Of a stretch of DNA of 64,000 nt, positions 9,012 to 17,470 are shown one piece after another. Every line of letters starts with the position of its first letter. Within the stretch, counting starts at the first letter, position 1. The stretch covers positions 27,443 through 91,442 of the forward strand of contig JAYQBG010000010.1 in the NCBI GenBank assembly GCA_038137215.1, in the 5' to 3' direction. Below the pieces are notes generated by a model, which was not told the origin of the DNA, made no database searches, and saw only the letters and a program-made list of their open reading frames with translations. The DNA comes from JABJAG01 sp038137215 (GTDB lineage Bacteria > Pseudomonadota > Alphaproteobacteria > UBA6615). A program made the translations under genes and the position numbers.

Positions 9012-10730
9012 ATGATTATTGAACGCGATCTGCCGATTGAAATGGATGACGGCGTCGTTTTACGCGCCGACGTCTATCGCCCCGATACGAACAAGCGAGT
9101 GCCGGTCGTGATGGCCGGCGGCCCCTACGGCAAGGGTGTGAAATATCAGGAACACTACAAGCCGCTCTGGGAATCCTTGCTGAAGATGCACCCCGACATC
9201 CTGCCAGGTTCGAAGCATCGCTGGCTGACCTGGGAAACCGTCGATCCAGAAATCTGGGTGCCCTGGGGCTATGCCTGTGTGCGCCTCGATTCGCGTGGCG
9301 CCGGCCGCTCGCCGGGCTATCTGGATATCTTCTCACCGCGCGAGACCCAGGATTTTGCGAATGCCATCGAATGGGCAGGCGAACAGAAATGGTCGAATGG
9401 CAAGGTCGGGCTCAACGGCGTGTCCTACTACGCGATCAACCAGTGGCAGGTTGCCGCGCTGCAGCCCAAGCACCTCACCGCGATGATCCCCTGGGAAGGG
9501 GCCGCCGATCACTATCGCGACTGGGCACGCCATGGCGGCATCCTGTCGAATGTGTTCATGGAAATCTGGTATCCGCGCCAGGTTGAGGCGGTCCAGCACG
9601 GCAATCCCAAGGGCCCGCACGACCACTGGATGGGCGAGCGCGCCACCGGTCCGGCCAAGCTCAGCCCGCGCGAACTGAAAGAAAGCCGCGCCGACACGCT
9701 GGAGAATTTCCGCGTACGTGAGATGGATGATGACTGGTATCGCTCGCGCTCACCGGACTGGTCGAAGGTCAAGGTGCCGTTCCTGTCGGCGGCGAGCTGG
9801 GCCGGGTTCGGTCTGCACCCGCGCGGCAATTTCGAGGCCTTCACACAGGCGGCTTCGAAACAAAAATGGCTGGAAGGCCATCCGGGCCGACACGAGGAAT
9901 GGTTCTATCTCCAATACGGGATGGAGTTGCAGAAACGGTTCTTCGACTTCTATCTGAAGGGAGAGAAGAACGGTTGGGACCGGGAACCCAAGGTGTGGGT
10001 CAATCTCCGCCGGCCCTTCACGGACGAAGTCGAACTGCGCAAGGAAAGCGAGTGGCCGCTCAAGGGCACGAAGTGGACGAAATATTATCTGGATGCCGGC
10101 GGCAAGGGGAAAATCGATACCACCAAGCCCAAGGTGAACCGCAAGAAGGAGTTCCGCGCACTGACCCGGGGAATCACCCTCAAGTCAACGCCGCTGCCCC
10201 GTGAGACCGAGTTCACGGGTCCCATGGCCGCGAAGCTCTACGTCTCGTCCACGACAGAGGATTGCGACCTGTTTGTCACGGTCCAGGCATGGTCCGACAA
10301 AGGCCGTGAGGTCTATTTCCAGGGCACCGTCGATCCGAAGACACCGATTGCCCAGGGCTGGTTGCGCGTCTCCCATCGCAAAATCGACGAAGAGCAGAGC
10401 GAACCCTGGCGGCCCTATCACACACATGATGACAAGCAACTTCTGACACCGGGCGACGTGTATGAGGTCGATGTGGAAATCTGGCCCCAATGCATTGTCT
10501 TGCCGAAGGGGTATCAGATCTCGATCAACATCGCCGGTCAGGACTTTGACCGCCCGGGCCCATCGGTTGACGCCTACATCCCTTCGCGGGGGTCCGGTGT
10601 CTTTCTTCACGATCACCCGGTGGACCGCCCGAAGGAAGTATTCGGCGGCCGCACGACGCTTCACACCGGGCCGAAATATCCGTCGTACCTGCTGATGCCG
10701 GTGATTCCGAAGAACCGCAAATCGAAATAG
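9012..10730 (+). CDS. CocE/NonD-family hydrolase (X-Pro dipeptidyl-peptidase S15 fold)
   Basis: A 572-residue serine hydrolase. It has the N-terminal alpha/beta hydrolase core with DSRGAGRSPGYLD and the nucleophile motif GVSYYA (serine near residue 138), a helical cap rich in Trp, and a C-terminal jelly-roll domain (about 360-560, with VSHRKIDEEQSEPWRPYH), the CocE/NonD/S15 plan. No signal peptide is seen. Relatives cleave esters such as cocaine or acyl-prolyl peptides. A GGGAAG ribosome site precedes the ATG. The gene stands alone, divergent from the amidohydrolase operon across about 260 bases. The substrate is unknown. Confidence 0.85.
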   Translation: MIIERDLPIEMDDGVVLRADVYRPDTNKRVPVVMAGGPYGKGVKYQEHYKPLWESLLKMHPDILPGSKHRWLTWETVDPEIWVPWGYACVRLDSRGAGRSPGYLDIFSPRETQDFANAIEWAGEQKWSNGKVGLNGVSYYAINQWQVAALQPKHLTAMIPWEGAADHYRDWARHGGILSNVFMEIWYPRQVEAVQHGNPKGPHDHWMGERATGPAKLSPRELKESRADTLENFRVREMDDDWYRSRSPDWSKVKVPFLSAASWAGFGLHPRGNFEAFTQAASKQKWLEGHPGRHEEWFYLQYGMELQKRFFDFYLKGEKNGWDREPKVWVNLRRPFTDEVELRKESEWPLKGTKWTKYYLDAGGKGKIDTTKPKVNRKKEFRALTRGITLKSTPLPRETEFTGPMAAKLYVSSTTEDCDLFVTVQAWSDKGREVYFQGTVDPKTPIAQGWLRVSHRKIDEEQSEPWRPYHTHDDKQLLTPGDVYEVDVEIWPQCIVLPKGYQISINIAGQDFDRPGPSVDAYIPSRGSGVFLHDHPVDRPKEVFGGRTTLHTGPKYPSYLLMPVIPKNRKSK

Positions 10731-10741
10731 GCTGGATCAAT

Positions 10742-10786
10742 GTGCTGCGCAAGACGGCCAGGAAAGGCCGTCTCGCCGGACAGCAC
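10742..10786. terminator. Nested hairpin between convergent genes
   Basis: Perfect 8-base arms (agacggcc at 10752-10759 and ggccgtct at 10766-10773) with a 6-base loop lie inside a second pair, gtgctg at 10742-10747 and cagcac at 10781-10786. The hairpin is just after the CocE-type stop and before the convergent MFS stop. There is no T run, so it is a terminator-like structure rather than a textbook intrinsic terminator. Confidence 0.55.
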
Positions 10787-10852
10787 TTGAGCTTGCCACG
10801 TGCGTCCGGCCACCCGCTGAATGAGGGTCGGGACCGGATCGATATCTGCACA

Positions 10853-12013
10853 CTAGCCCGCCGCACCCACGCGGCGGGCGGCAAAGCCGATGGCCAGAGC
10901 AACAGCGCAAACCGCCGCCATCGCATAGAAGGAACCACCGCCAAGCGAACCATAAAGACTGCCGGCCGAAAGCAGTGCGATGCCCATGACGATGCCCGCA
11001 ACGGAGGCATAGGCACCTTGTGCCGTGGCTTTAAGGCCGTCGGGCGCGCGGGCGGCAATGAAGTGCATGGTCGCCAGATAGGTGGCCCCGAAGGTCGCGG
11101 CATGCAGGATTTGCGCGGCGATCAATCCCGGCAGCGCCGTCGTCTCCGCCAGAATGATCCATCGGACCAACCCGGCCCCGGCACCGATGGCCAGCAGGCC
11201 AAACGACCCCAACCGGCGCACGACCCCGCCGCTGACCGCGAACAGAATGATCTCGGCCACCACGCTGCCGGCCCAGAGCATCGAGATCACCGTCCCCGAC
11301 AGACCTGCCGCGCGCCAATGGATGACCGAGAATCCGTTCAGCACCGCGTGGCTTGCCTGAACCGCGCTCGCGGCCAGCACGAACAAAAGGAAGGCCCGGT
11401 CGGTCAGCAGGTCGCGAAGTGCGCCCTGCTGCATGTCATGGGCCGGCGGGTTCTGTTCGCGCAACAGCAGCGTGGTCAGAAACACCAGCACCAGCCCGAT
11501 AAACACCGCGGGCACAATCACATCGGGAGAACGGCCCGTCAGCAGCCAGCCGCCGCCGAAGGTGCCCGCGATGAAGGTCGCCGAACCCCAGAGGCGGATG
11601 CGCCCGTAGTCGAGCTTGTCGCGCACCACGGCGACCATGGTCTGGGAGTCGCCCAGCGGGATCAGCACGTGATAGAGCGGCGCATAAACAAGCGTCACCA
11701 GCACGATGAACCAGAAGGACTCGGCCACGAAATAGCCGGCAAAGGCCAGAACGCTCAGGCCCGAAAACAGGACAAGCCCCGCCTTGCCGCGCCCGGACCG
11801 GTCCACGCCACGGGTGATCAGCGGATCGGCAATCACCCGCAGCCACGGGCCGATTGCCAGCACCAGCCCGATCTCGCGCGCATCCAGCCCCCGGCTTTCC
11901 AGCCAGACCGGCCAGAAGGGCAGCATCACCCCCAGAACCAGGAACAGCGCACCGTAAAAGGCGGCAAACCGGGCGGCGGTACGGAAGGAAGTCTTGCTCA
12001 AGGCCTGAACCAT
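10853..12013 (-). CDS. MFS transporter, HcaT/phenylpropionate-permease-like
   Basis: A 386-residue membrane protein with about 12 hydrophobic segments. The start FAAFYGALFLVLGVMLPFWPVWLESRGL and the pattern DSQTMVAVVRDKLDYGRIRLWGS match the MFS_1-like/HcaT (putative 3-phenylpropionate permease) group in the inner membrane. The ATG at 12013 directly abuts the T run of the upstream terminator hairpin and has no clear ribosome site, so the true start could lie a few codons inside. Substrates in this group are mostly predicted aromatic acids or sugars. Confidence 0.82.
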   Translation of the reverse strand: MVQALSKTSFRTAARFAAFYGALFLVLGVMLPFWPVWLESRGLDAREIGLVLAIGPWLRVIADPLITRGVDRSGRGKAGLVLFSGLSVLAFAGYFVAESFWFIVLVTLVYAPLYHVLIPLGDSQTMVAVVRDKLDYGRIRLWGSATFIAGTFGGGWLLTGRSPDVIVPAVFIGLVLVFLTTLLLREQNPPAHDMQQGALRDLLTDRAFLLFVLAASAVQASHAVLNGFSVIHWRAAGLSGTVISMLWAGSVVAEIILFAVSGGVVRRLGSFGLLAIGAGAGLVRWIILAETTALPGLIAAQILHAATFGATYLATMHFIAARAPDGLKATAQGAYASVAGIVMGIALLSAGSLYGSLGGGSFYAMAAVCAVALAIGFAARRVGAAG

Positions 12014-12014
12014 G

Positions 12015-12052
12015 AAAAACGCCGACCGCCCGCAGGATGCGAACGGTCGGCG
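12015..12052 (-). terminator. Rho-independent terminator after the deiodinase-like gene
   Basis: On the minus strand a 9-base stem, cgccgaccg pairing with cggtcggcg (12044-12052 and 12020-12028), is followed by five T residues (12019-12015). It lies 36 bases downstream of the deiodinase-like stop, exactly where a terminator is expected, and just before the MFS start codon. Confidence 0.85.
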
Positions 12053-12088
12053 CTTGTAACCCGAACGGCCCGCAGGCCGAAACGATGT

Positions 12089-12913
12089 TTATTCAGCCGC
12101 CTGCTTCGAACCGGCCTGGTCCGGTGAATCCACCTTGTCGGCATCGATGCCCTCGGCAACGCGTGCCGCGATCTCTTCCTGGCTCAAGGGCTGGTTCCGG
12201 AACCGGCCGTGCTTCTCGTAGTAGCGATCCACCTGGATGTGCTTGGCGACGGTCAGCGGCGTGTTCTTGAAGAAGTCGTACAGCGCGATGAAACCGCCGG
12301 TCCACATCGTCCGCATCATATGCGGCATGGATCGCGTGGCACGCAGTTCGGCGGTGGGCGCATTCTCGACCCGGTGATAATTCTCGCGATCCTGCAAGGC
12401 GGCCTGAATCAGATGCGGGGCAGCCCAGTTGCAGCGATAGTGAATCGTGCCGTCGGGGCGGATGATATAGACGACATTCGGCATGGCGCCATAGGCCCGG
12501 TGGAAGGAGCCTTCCAGATCATCGACCAGCACCCGGCGGAACTCCTTGTAGCGCGGGGCAACCAGCTTGGCGGCCTTGATCTTGTCGTCCATTGTCTGGT
12601 GGGGACCCATGCGCTCGCCGGGATGGGCTTCGCGCACATACACCATGACAAATTCCACATCCGGGAACTCGGCGACGATATCCTTATAGGTCACGATGTT
12701 CTTGGTATACATCGAGCAGGTTGAAGAGCCAGTCTCGATCACCAGCCACTTGCCCTCGAAGTCGGAAATCTTGACCTCATCGCCGGTCTCCAGATCGGTA
12801 AACGTCGCGTCGATATATTTGTCGCCGGCGGCCGGGCCCACGAAAGTATCGAAATTGTAGTCAACAACGCGAAAGCGCGAATTGTTATAAACAGGTTTCT
12901 GGACTTCAGACAT
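12089..12913 (-). CDS. Deiodinase-like thioredoxin-fold protein
   Basis: A 274-residue cytoplasmic protein. The middle resembles the iodothyronine-deiodinase/thioredoxin fold: DFEGKWLVIETGSSTC is followed by SMYTKN, then VEFVMVYVREAHPGE and PNVVYIIRPDGTIHYRCNW. Cys66 (codon TGC) in GSSTC sits where animal deiodinases carry selenocysteine. The C-terminal 90 residues are charged and helical. Bacterial members are usually of unknown function, with redox or reductive dehalogenation roles suggested by the fold. It is a single-gene unit ending in a clear terminator. Confidence 0.75.
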   Translation of the reverse strand: MSEVQKPVYNNSRFRVVDYNFDTFVGPAAGDKYIDATFTDLETGDEVKISDFEGKWLVIETGSSTCSMYTKNIVTYKDIVAEFPDVEFVMVYVREAHPGERMGPHQTMDDKIKAAKLVAPRYKEFRRVLVDDLEGSFHRAYGAMPNVVYIIRPDGTIHYRCNWAAPHLIQAALQDRENYHRVENAPTAELRATRSMPHMMRTMWTGGFIALYDFFKNTPLTVAKHIQVDRYYEKHGRFRNQPLSQEEIAARVAEGIDADKVDSPDQAGSKQAAE

Positions 12914-12996
12914 GTCAGGCCTCCCCCTGGCGATTGTTCTCGTTTGCGCTCATTCGCACGCAATTATAATTAATCTATAGCACTTTTGGGGAGAAA

Positions 12997-13024
12997 ATCG
13001 CGAATCGCGAATCGCGAATCGCGG
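12997..13024. repeat. 7-base tandem repeat
   Basis: Four head-to-tail copies of atcgcga fill 12997-13024, the last with one change (atcgcgg). The array lies 5 bases downstream of the dodecin stop, between two leftward genes, where it could vary in length by slippage without touching either reading frame. Confidence 0.85.
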
Positions 13025-13029
13025 GTCGT

Positions 13030-13236
13030 CTACTCGTAGCGAAAGCCGACCTTCAGCGTCACCTGATAGTGCGCCACCTTGCCGTCCTCGATATGACCGC
13101 GCGTCTCGACAACTTCAAACCAGTTGAGGTTCTTGAGCGACTCCGATGCGGCATGGATTGCACCGTTGATGGCATCCTCCACCGATGTGGAGGACAACCC
13201 GACGATTTCGGTGACGGCGTAAACATTGTCTGACAT
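13030..13236 (-). CDS. Dodecin, flavin-binding protein
   Basis: A 68-residue protein with the dodecin pattern: an N-terminal beta strand (VYAVTEIVGLSSTS), a helix (VEDAINGAIHAASESLKNL), the WFEV segment with flavin-stacking Trp39, and two closing strands to GFRYE. Dodecins form 12-subunit shells that store riboflavin, FMN or related ligands in the cytoplasm. Length (65-72 residues is usual) and motifs are complete. The ATG has an AGGAGG-like site upstream. It stands alone and is divergent from the IalB-like gene. Confidence 0.93.
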   Translation of the reverse strand: MSDNVYAVTEIVGLSSTSVEDAINGAIHAASESLKNLNWFEVVETRGHIEDGKVAHYQVTLKVGFRYE

Positions 13237-13365
13237 GACTGCCTCCTTTCACGGGTGGGACATCTTTCCCTCTACAACGCAGCAGTATCGCGTTTGTTCG
13301 CCGCCTCCGGCCTGAAAAGCTTCTGGGCATTGGAACGCCCGAACAACATCGCTATGCTTCCGGCC

Positions 13366-13926
13366 ATGACCAAGCATTGCAAAATACTCACAATCATCGC
13401 GGCACTGGGCCTGTCCCTGGGCCTGACGCTTCCCGCAACCGCGCAATCGACGAACAGTCCTGCGCCGGCGAATGGCGGAACCTATGTCAAGGAAACCCAT
13501 GGCGACTGGGAAATTCGCTGTATTCGGCTGCCCGACACCTCCGAGCGGTGCCAGATGTTCCAGTTGTTGAATGAGAGCCCCGGCAACGCGATCGGAGAGA
13601 TCAATATTTTTGCACTGCCGCCGGGTCAGGAAGCGGCCGCCGGCGCCATTCTCTTGACACCGCTGCGCACCCTCCTGACCGAACAGGTCTCAATCAAATT
13701 CCCCGGACTGGAGCGCAAGCGCTACCCTTTCGCCTGGTGCACGGATGTGGGCTGTATTGCCCGCATCGGCTTGCTGGCGGCGGAAGTGTCCGCCATGCGA
13801 CAGGGCGCCAGCACCACGGTAACCATCGTCCCGGTGTCGACACCCACCAATCCCGTGGAGATGACGGTCTCGCTGACGGGCTTCACGGCCGCCTTTGCCA
13901 CGATGATCGCGGCCAACCCGGGCTGA
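13366..13926 (+). CDS. Exported IalB-like protein
   Basis: The start chosen gives MTKHCKILTIIAALGLSL, a signal peptide ending near ATAQ, and about 187 residues in total; an in-frame ATG at 13354 is possible. The mature part has the invasion-associated locus B pattern: THGDWEIRC, then CQMFQLL, a block of small hydrophobic strands, and WCTDVGCIARIGL, with paired cysteines likely forming disulfides in the periplasm. The family is widespread in alphaproteobacteria, including free-living ones, so a virulence role should not be assumed. It stands alone. Confidence 0.82.
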   Translation: MTKHCKILTIIAALGLSLGLTLPATAQSTNSPAPANGGTYVKETHGDWEIRCIRLPDTSERCQMFQLLNESPGNAIGEINIFALPPGQEAAAGAILLTPLRTLLTEQVSIKFPGLERKRYPFAWCTDVGCIARIGLLAAEVSAMRQGASTTVTIVPVSTPTNPVEMTVSLTGFTAAFATMIAANPG

Positions 13927-13947
13927 TCCACCCGGCAGACCGGCTGC

Positions 13948-14652
13948 CTAGTCCAGGTGCCGCCTGAAGAAGTCCACCGAAAGGGCGAGCGCCTTTTCAG
14001 CTTCGGGTGCGCTGTAGGTCGTCCCGCCATGGCGGGCAAAGGCGTGATCGGCGCCGGGATATTTGTGAATCTCCACCAGCGGGTTGGGTGAGAGCCGCCG
14101 TTCGATCATGGCGCAGACTTCCGGCTGTACTCATTTGTCGGCCAGTGCCTGGTGCAGCATGAAGGGCCTGGAGAGGTTTGGCGCCTCGCGGATCGAATGC
14201 TCGATATAGGTTCCGTAATAGGCGACCGCGCAGTCGATGTCGGAGCGGCAACACATCAGGAACCCCATCTTGCCGCCCAGGCAGTATCCGACCGTCCCGA
14301 CCTTTCCATTGCCACCGGGAATGGTCCGCAGAAAGGCGACCGTATCCTCCATGTCCTGAACGCCCAAGTCGTAATCGAAGTCGTAGTAGAGATCGATCGC
14401 CTTTTCCTAGTGGTCCGGGTTCGAATCGGACAGCTCGACACCTGGTTCCTGCCGCCAGAACAGGTCCGGCACCAGGGTGATCCATCCCGCTTCGGCAAAC
14501 TCCTGCGCGTGATAGCGCATGGTGTCGTTCACACCCCAGATTTCCATGATCGCGATAATCGCACCCGCCGGCTCGCGGTCCGGGTAGGCCACATGCGCAC
14601 CCATCTTCGATCCGTCACGAAGTGTGACTTGAATATCTTCGGTACGTGCCAT
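13948..14652 (-). pseudogene. Dienelactone hydrolase-family gene with two in-frame stops
   Basis: Read in one frame from ATG 14652 to the stop at 13948 this encodes a full 234-residue dienelactone hydrolase-like protein, except for a TAG at 14407-14409 and a TGA at 14131-14133. The catalytic Cys motif GYCLGG and the His of GADHAF are still present. Both stops fit Trp codons (TGG) hit by single changes that are C to T on the plus strand. The gene is either decayed or affected by base-call errors; it lies close to two assembly gaps. It is named by fold, so the substrate (lactones of ring-cleavage pathways) is uncertain. Confidence 0.8.
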
Positions 14653-14677
14653 ATCCGCCTCCCCGGCTTCTTTTTTT

Positions 14678-16451
14678 CTAGTTGTTCAGTGCCGCCCAGA
14701 CCCGCTCGGGTGTCATCGGGAGGTCGATCCCGCCCGCGCCCGCACTCTCGAGGGCGTCGAGGACCGCGGCCATGCCCGAAGGCAGCGACCCCGCCACACC
14801 GGATTCGCCAGCCCCCTTCACCCCGATGGGGTTGGTGGTCGCGGGAACCGAGTGATGGCCAATCCGGAAGTCGGGAAAATCATCCGCCCGCGGCATCATG
14901 TAATCCATGAAAGACCCGGTCATCAGCTGACCGTCCGAATCATAGATCACCCATTCGCCGAGCACCTGTCCCAGCCCCTGGGCGATACCGCCATGGATCT
15001 GCCCTTCGACGACCATCTCGTTCATGACGTTCCCGACATCGTCCACCGCGGTGTATCCGACCACATCGACCATGCCCGTCTCCGGATCGAGCTCGACCTC
15101 GCAGATATGGCACCCATTGGGAAAGGTCATCTGGGGCGAGACGAACTTTTCCGCCGCATCCAGCCCGCCCGCCAGTTCCGCGGGCAGATCCATCCCCCTC
15201 ATCGTGTCGGCAAGCTCGAGGATGCCGATCTCCCGGTCCGTCCCGGTAATGCGGAACACCCCGTCGGCGAATTCCACATCATCCGTTGCAGCTTCGAGCA
15301 CATGCCCCGCCAGCGCACGGCCCTTCTCGATCGCCGTGTCACAGCTCAGCGCCATGGCACTGCCCGCCATCATCATGGAGCGTGAGGCCACCGCCGGGGT
15401 GCCCGTAGGCACCTCCAGACTGTCGCCCTCGATCAGCCGGACCCGGGAGGCCGGAATGCCCAGCCGTTTCCCGATGAACCGGGTGTAGGTGGTCAGGTGG
15501 CTCTGTCCCATGGCCTGAACGCCGGTGCGCAGGGTTGCCGCGCCATCGCCTTCGAACCGCAGATCGACGGTCTCGTCGAGGATGCCGCCAGCGACCTCCA
15601 GAAAACACGCCAGGCCGATACCGCGGCGCTTGCCCGCTGCCTCGCTGGCCGCGCGCCGTTCGGCAAACCCGTCCCATTCGGCAAGCGCGAGCGCCTTGTC
15701 CATGGTCACCGCGAATTCGCCGGAATCGTAGATCGGGCCGTTCGGCGTCTCGTATGGCATGGCCTCGGGCGGGATCATGTTGCGGCGGCGGATTTCCACC
15801 CGGTCGATGCCGAGATCCTTTGCACCTTTGTCGAGCAGTTGTTCCACCGCGATGATCGCTTCCGGTCGTCCGGCGCCACGATAAGGGCCCAGCGGCGCGG
15901 TGTTGGTCAGCGCCATGGTCACATCGATATGGATCGCCGGGATTTCGTAAACGCTGGAGAGACAATTCTTGGTGTTGTTGGTGCAGAACACGATGGCGAA
16001 CATCGTCAGATACGCTCCCATGCCCACCCGGTTGTTGACCCGCAATCCCTGCACCTTGCCGTCACCGTCAAAGGCCATCTCGGCCTCGATCAGGGTGTCG
16101 CGCCCGGCGGTGTCGGCCAGAAAGCTTTCCAGCCGGGAATTACACCATTTCACCGGCCGCCCCACCTGGCGGGCGGCGAACAGAATGGCGGCATATTCGG
16201 GAAACGGATGGGACTTCATGCCGAAACCGCCGCCCACGTCGGGGGAGATCACGCGAATACCGTGTTCCGGCATATGGAAGATCATATGGGCCAGTTCCTG
16301 GCGTACGCGGTGCGGACCCTGATTGCTGCCATAAAGGGTCATCAAATCTTCGCCGGCGTCGTAATCGCCAATACAGGCCCGGGGCTCCATAGAATTGGTG
16401 GTGATCCGGTTATTGAAGATCGTCGCCTTGGTTACATGGGCAGCTTTGGAG
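14678..16451 (-). CDS. CoxL-like molybdenum hydroxylase large subunit, C-terminal part (5' end in assembly gap)
   Basis: About 590 residues of an aldehyde oxidase/xanthine dehydrogenase-type catalytic subunit. The molybdopterin-binding segment DVGGGFGMKSH, the loop PYRGAGRPEA and the C-terminal GVKGAGESGVAGSLP, with its conserved active-site glutamate, are all present. The loop lacks the AYRCSFR signature of true form I CO dehydrogenase, so an aldehyde or N-heterocycle hydroxylase is more likely. The 5' end runs into ten Ns. Together with the piece at 16894-17367 it would make one protein of normal length (about 775 residues). No FAD or 2Fe-2S subunit gene is adjacent. Confidence 0.82.
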
Positions 16452-16461
16452 NNNNNNNNNN
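16452..16461. other. Assembly gap (10 N)
   Basis: Ten Ns mark a scaffold join of nominal rather than measured size. The reading frame crosses it by chance, joining two segments that encode the same part of the protein family, which argues that the order across the gap is wrong. Confidence 0.97.
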
Positions 16462-16883
16462 CATGTGCGTCGGACATGAAGGCTTCCGAACGCGACGCGG
16501 TCCATTTGACCGGACGGTTGCAGGCTTTGGCCGCGAAGGTGCAGAAGGCCTCTTCTGCATAGTGGAAGATCTTCGTGCCGAAACCGCCGCCCACATCATG
16601 GGTCAGAACGCGCACGTTTTCGGGCTCGGTCTTAAAGACCTGATCGGCGAAGATCCGGCTGATCGCCGAGACACCCTGCGTCGGCGCTGTCAGGGTATAA
16701 CGACCCAGGCTCTCATCCCATTCGCCGATCCCGCCGCGCGGCTCCATGGAAACCGGTGCCAGCCGGTTGTCGAACAGCGAGACCTTCGACACATGGGCCG
16801 CCCGGTCAAAGGCCGCGTCCACGGCGGCTTCGTCCCCATCGGCCCAGGAGAAGGCGATGTTGTCGGGAATCTCGTCCCAGATG
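16462..16883 (-). CDS. Internal fragment of a second CoxL-like large subunit (likely misplaced contig)
   Basis: This 422-base piece between two N runs encodes about 140 residues, from IWDEIPDNIAFSW through MEPRGGIGEWDE and DVGGGFGTKIFHYAEE to SRSEAFMSDAH. The same stretch of the family is encoded again, with a different sequence, at the beginning of the next piece (MEPRACIGDYDA, DVGGGFGMKSH, NSRLESFLADTA). It therefore belongs to a paralogue, and the scaffolder probably inserted it here. Frame continuity is lost at the right-hand gap. It is too short for separate functional interpretation. Confidence 0.75.
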
Positions 16884-16893
16884 NNNNNNNNNN
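16884..16893. other. Assembly gap (10 N)
   Basis: A second run of ten Ns. The protein frame to its right (ending VTDALAPDAP) does not continue in phase into the piece on its left, so the true gap length differs from ten or the join is incorrect. Confidence 0.97.
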
Positions 16894-17367
16894 CGGCGCA
16901 TCCGGCGCCAGCGCATCGGTCACTTCGGGCATTGCCGGCAGAATCTCGACATCGACGTCCACCGCTTCCGCCGCATCCGCGGCCTGAGCGGCGGTCTCGG
17001 CGACCACCAGCGCGACGGCCTCACCGGCGTGGCGGATTTTGTCATAGGCCAGAACCCGCTTGTGGGCCGGCGCCATTTCCATGCCGTCCTTGCCAGGATA
17101 TCGGATCGTGGGGGTAATGTCGCCCAGCCCCGCAGCCTACGCGTCTGCGCCGGTCAGCACCGCCAGCACGCCGGGCATGGCCAGCGCAGCCGTTGTATCG
17201 ACCCCGCGCAGAATGCCATGGCCGACACTGGCGCGCACGAAGGCGCCATAGGCCTGGCCCCCAATGTTCAGGTCATCGACAAACTGCCCCGCCCCGGTCA
17301 GAAGCGGCGCATCTTCACTGCGCAGCGCGTCGTCATCGCTGCCAAAACGTCCGGACATCTCGTTCAC
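16894..17367 (-). pseudogene. CoxL-like large subunit, N-terminal part with an in-frame stop
   Basis: From ATG 17367 the frame gives the family's N-terminal domain (RSEDAPLLTGAGQFVDDL, then LRGVDTTAALAMPGVLAVLTGAD), a TAG at 17137-17139, and then in the same frame AAGLGDITPTIRYPG and RHAGEAVALVVAET. The match on both sides shows a single base change (for example from GAG or CAG), by mutation or sequencing error, in an otherwise intact gene. It is very likely the 5' part of the gene at 14678-16451. As read, the full protein would not be made. Confidence 0.8.
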
Positions 17368-17470
17368 GGGCGCATCTCCTCATCCTGTGTCTCGCGCCCC
17401 GGTTTGCTCCGGGGTTAGAGACAAAGTCTAGGAGATCGGCGCGCCGCGGAGAAGGCGCAGAGTGAAAACC

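Noticed and set aside
14131..14133. The in-frame TGA in the dienelactone hydrolase gene as a selenocysteine codon.
   Set aside because: The position is not the catalytic cysteine, there is no obvious SECIS-like hairpin, and a second stop (TAG) in the same gene needs another explanation anyway.
14418..14440. gggttcgaatc with flanking gtccg/cggac looks like a tRNA T-arm.
   Set aside because: It lies inside the dienelactone hydrolase frame, the loop is too long for a T-arm, and no acceptor, D or anticodon arm can be found around it.
13948..17367. Alternative genetic code or stop-codon reassignment.
   Set aside because: TAA, TAG and TGA all end normal genes throughout the window.
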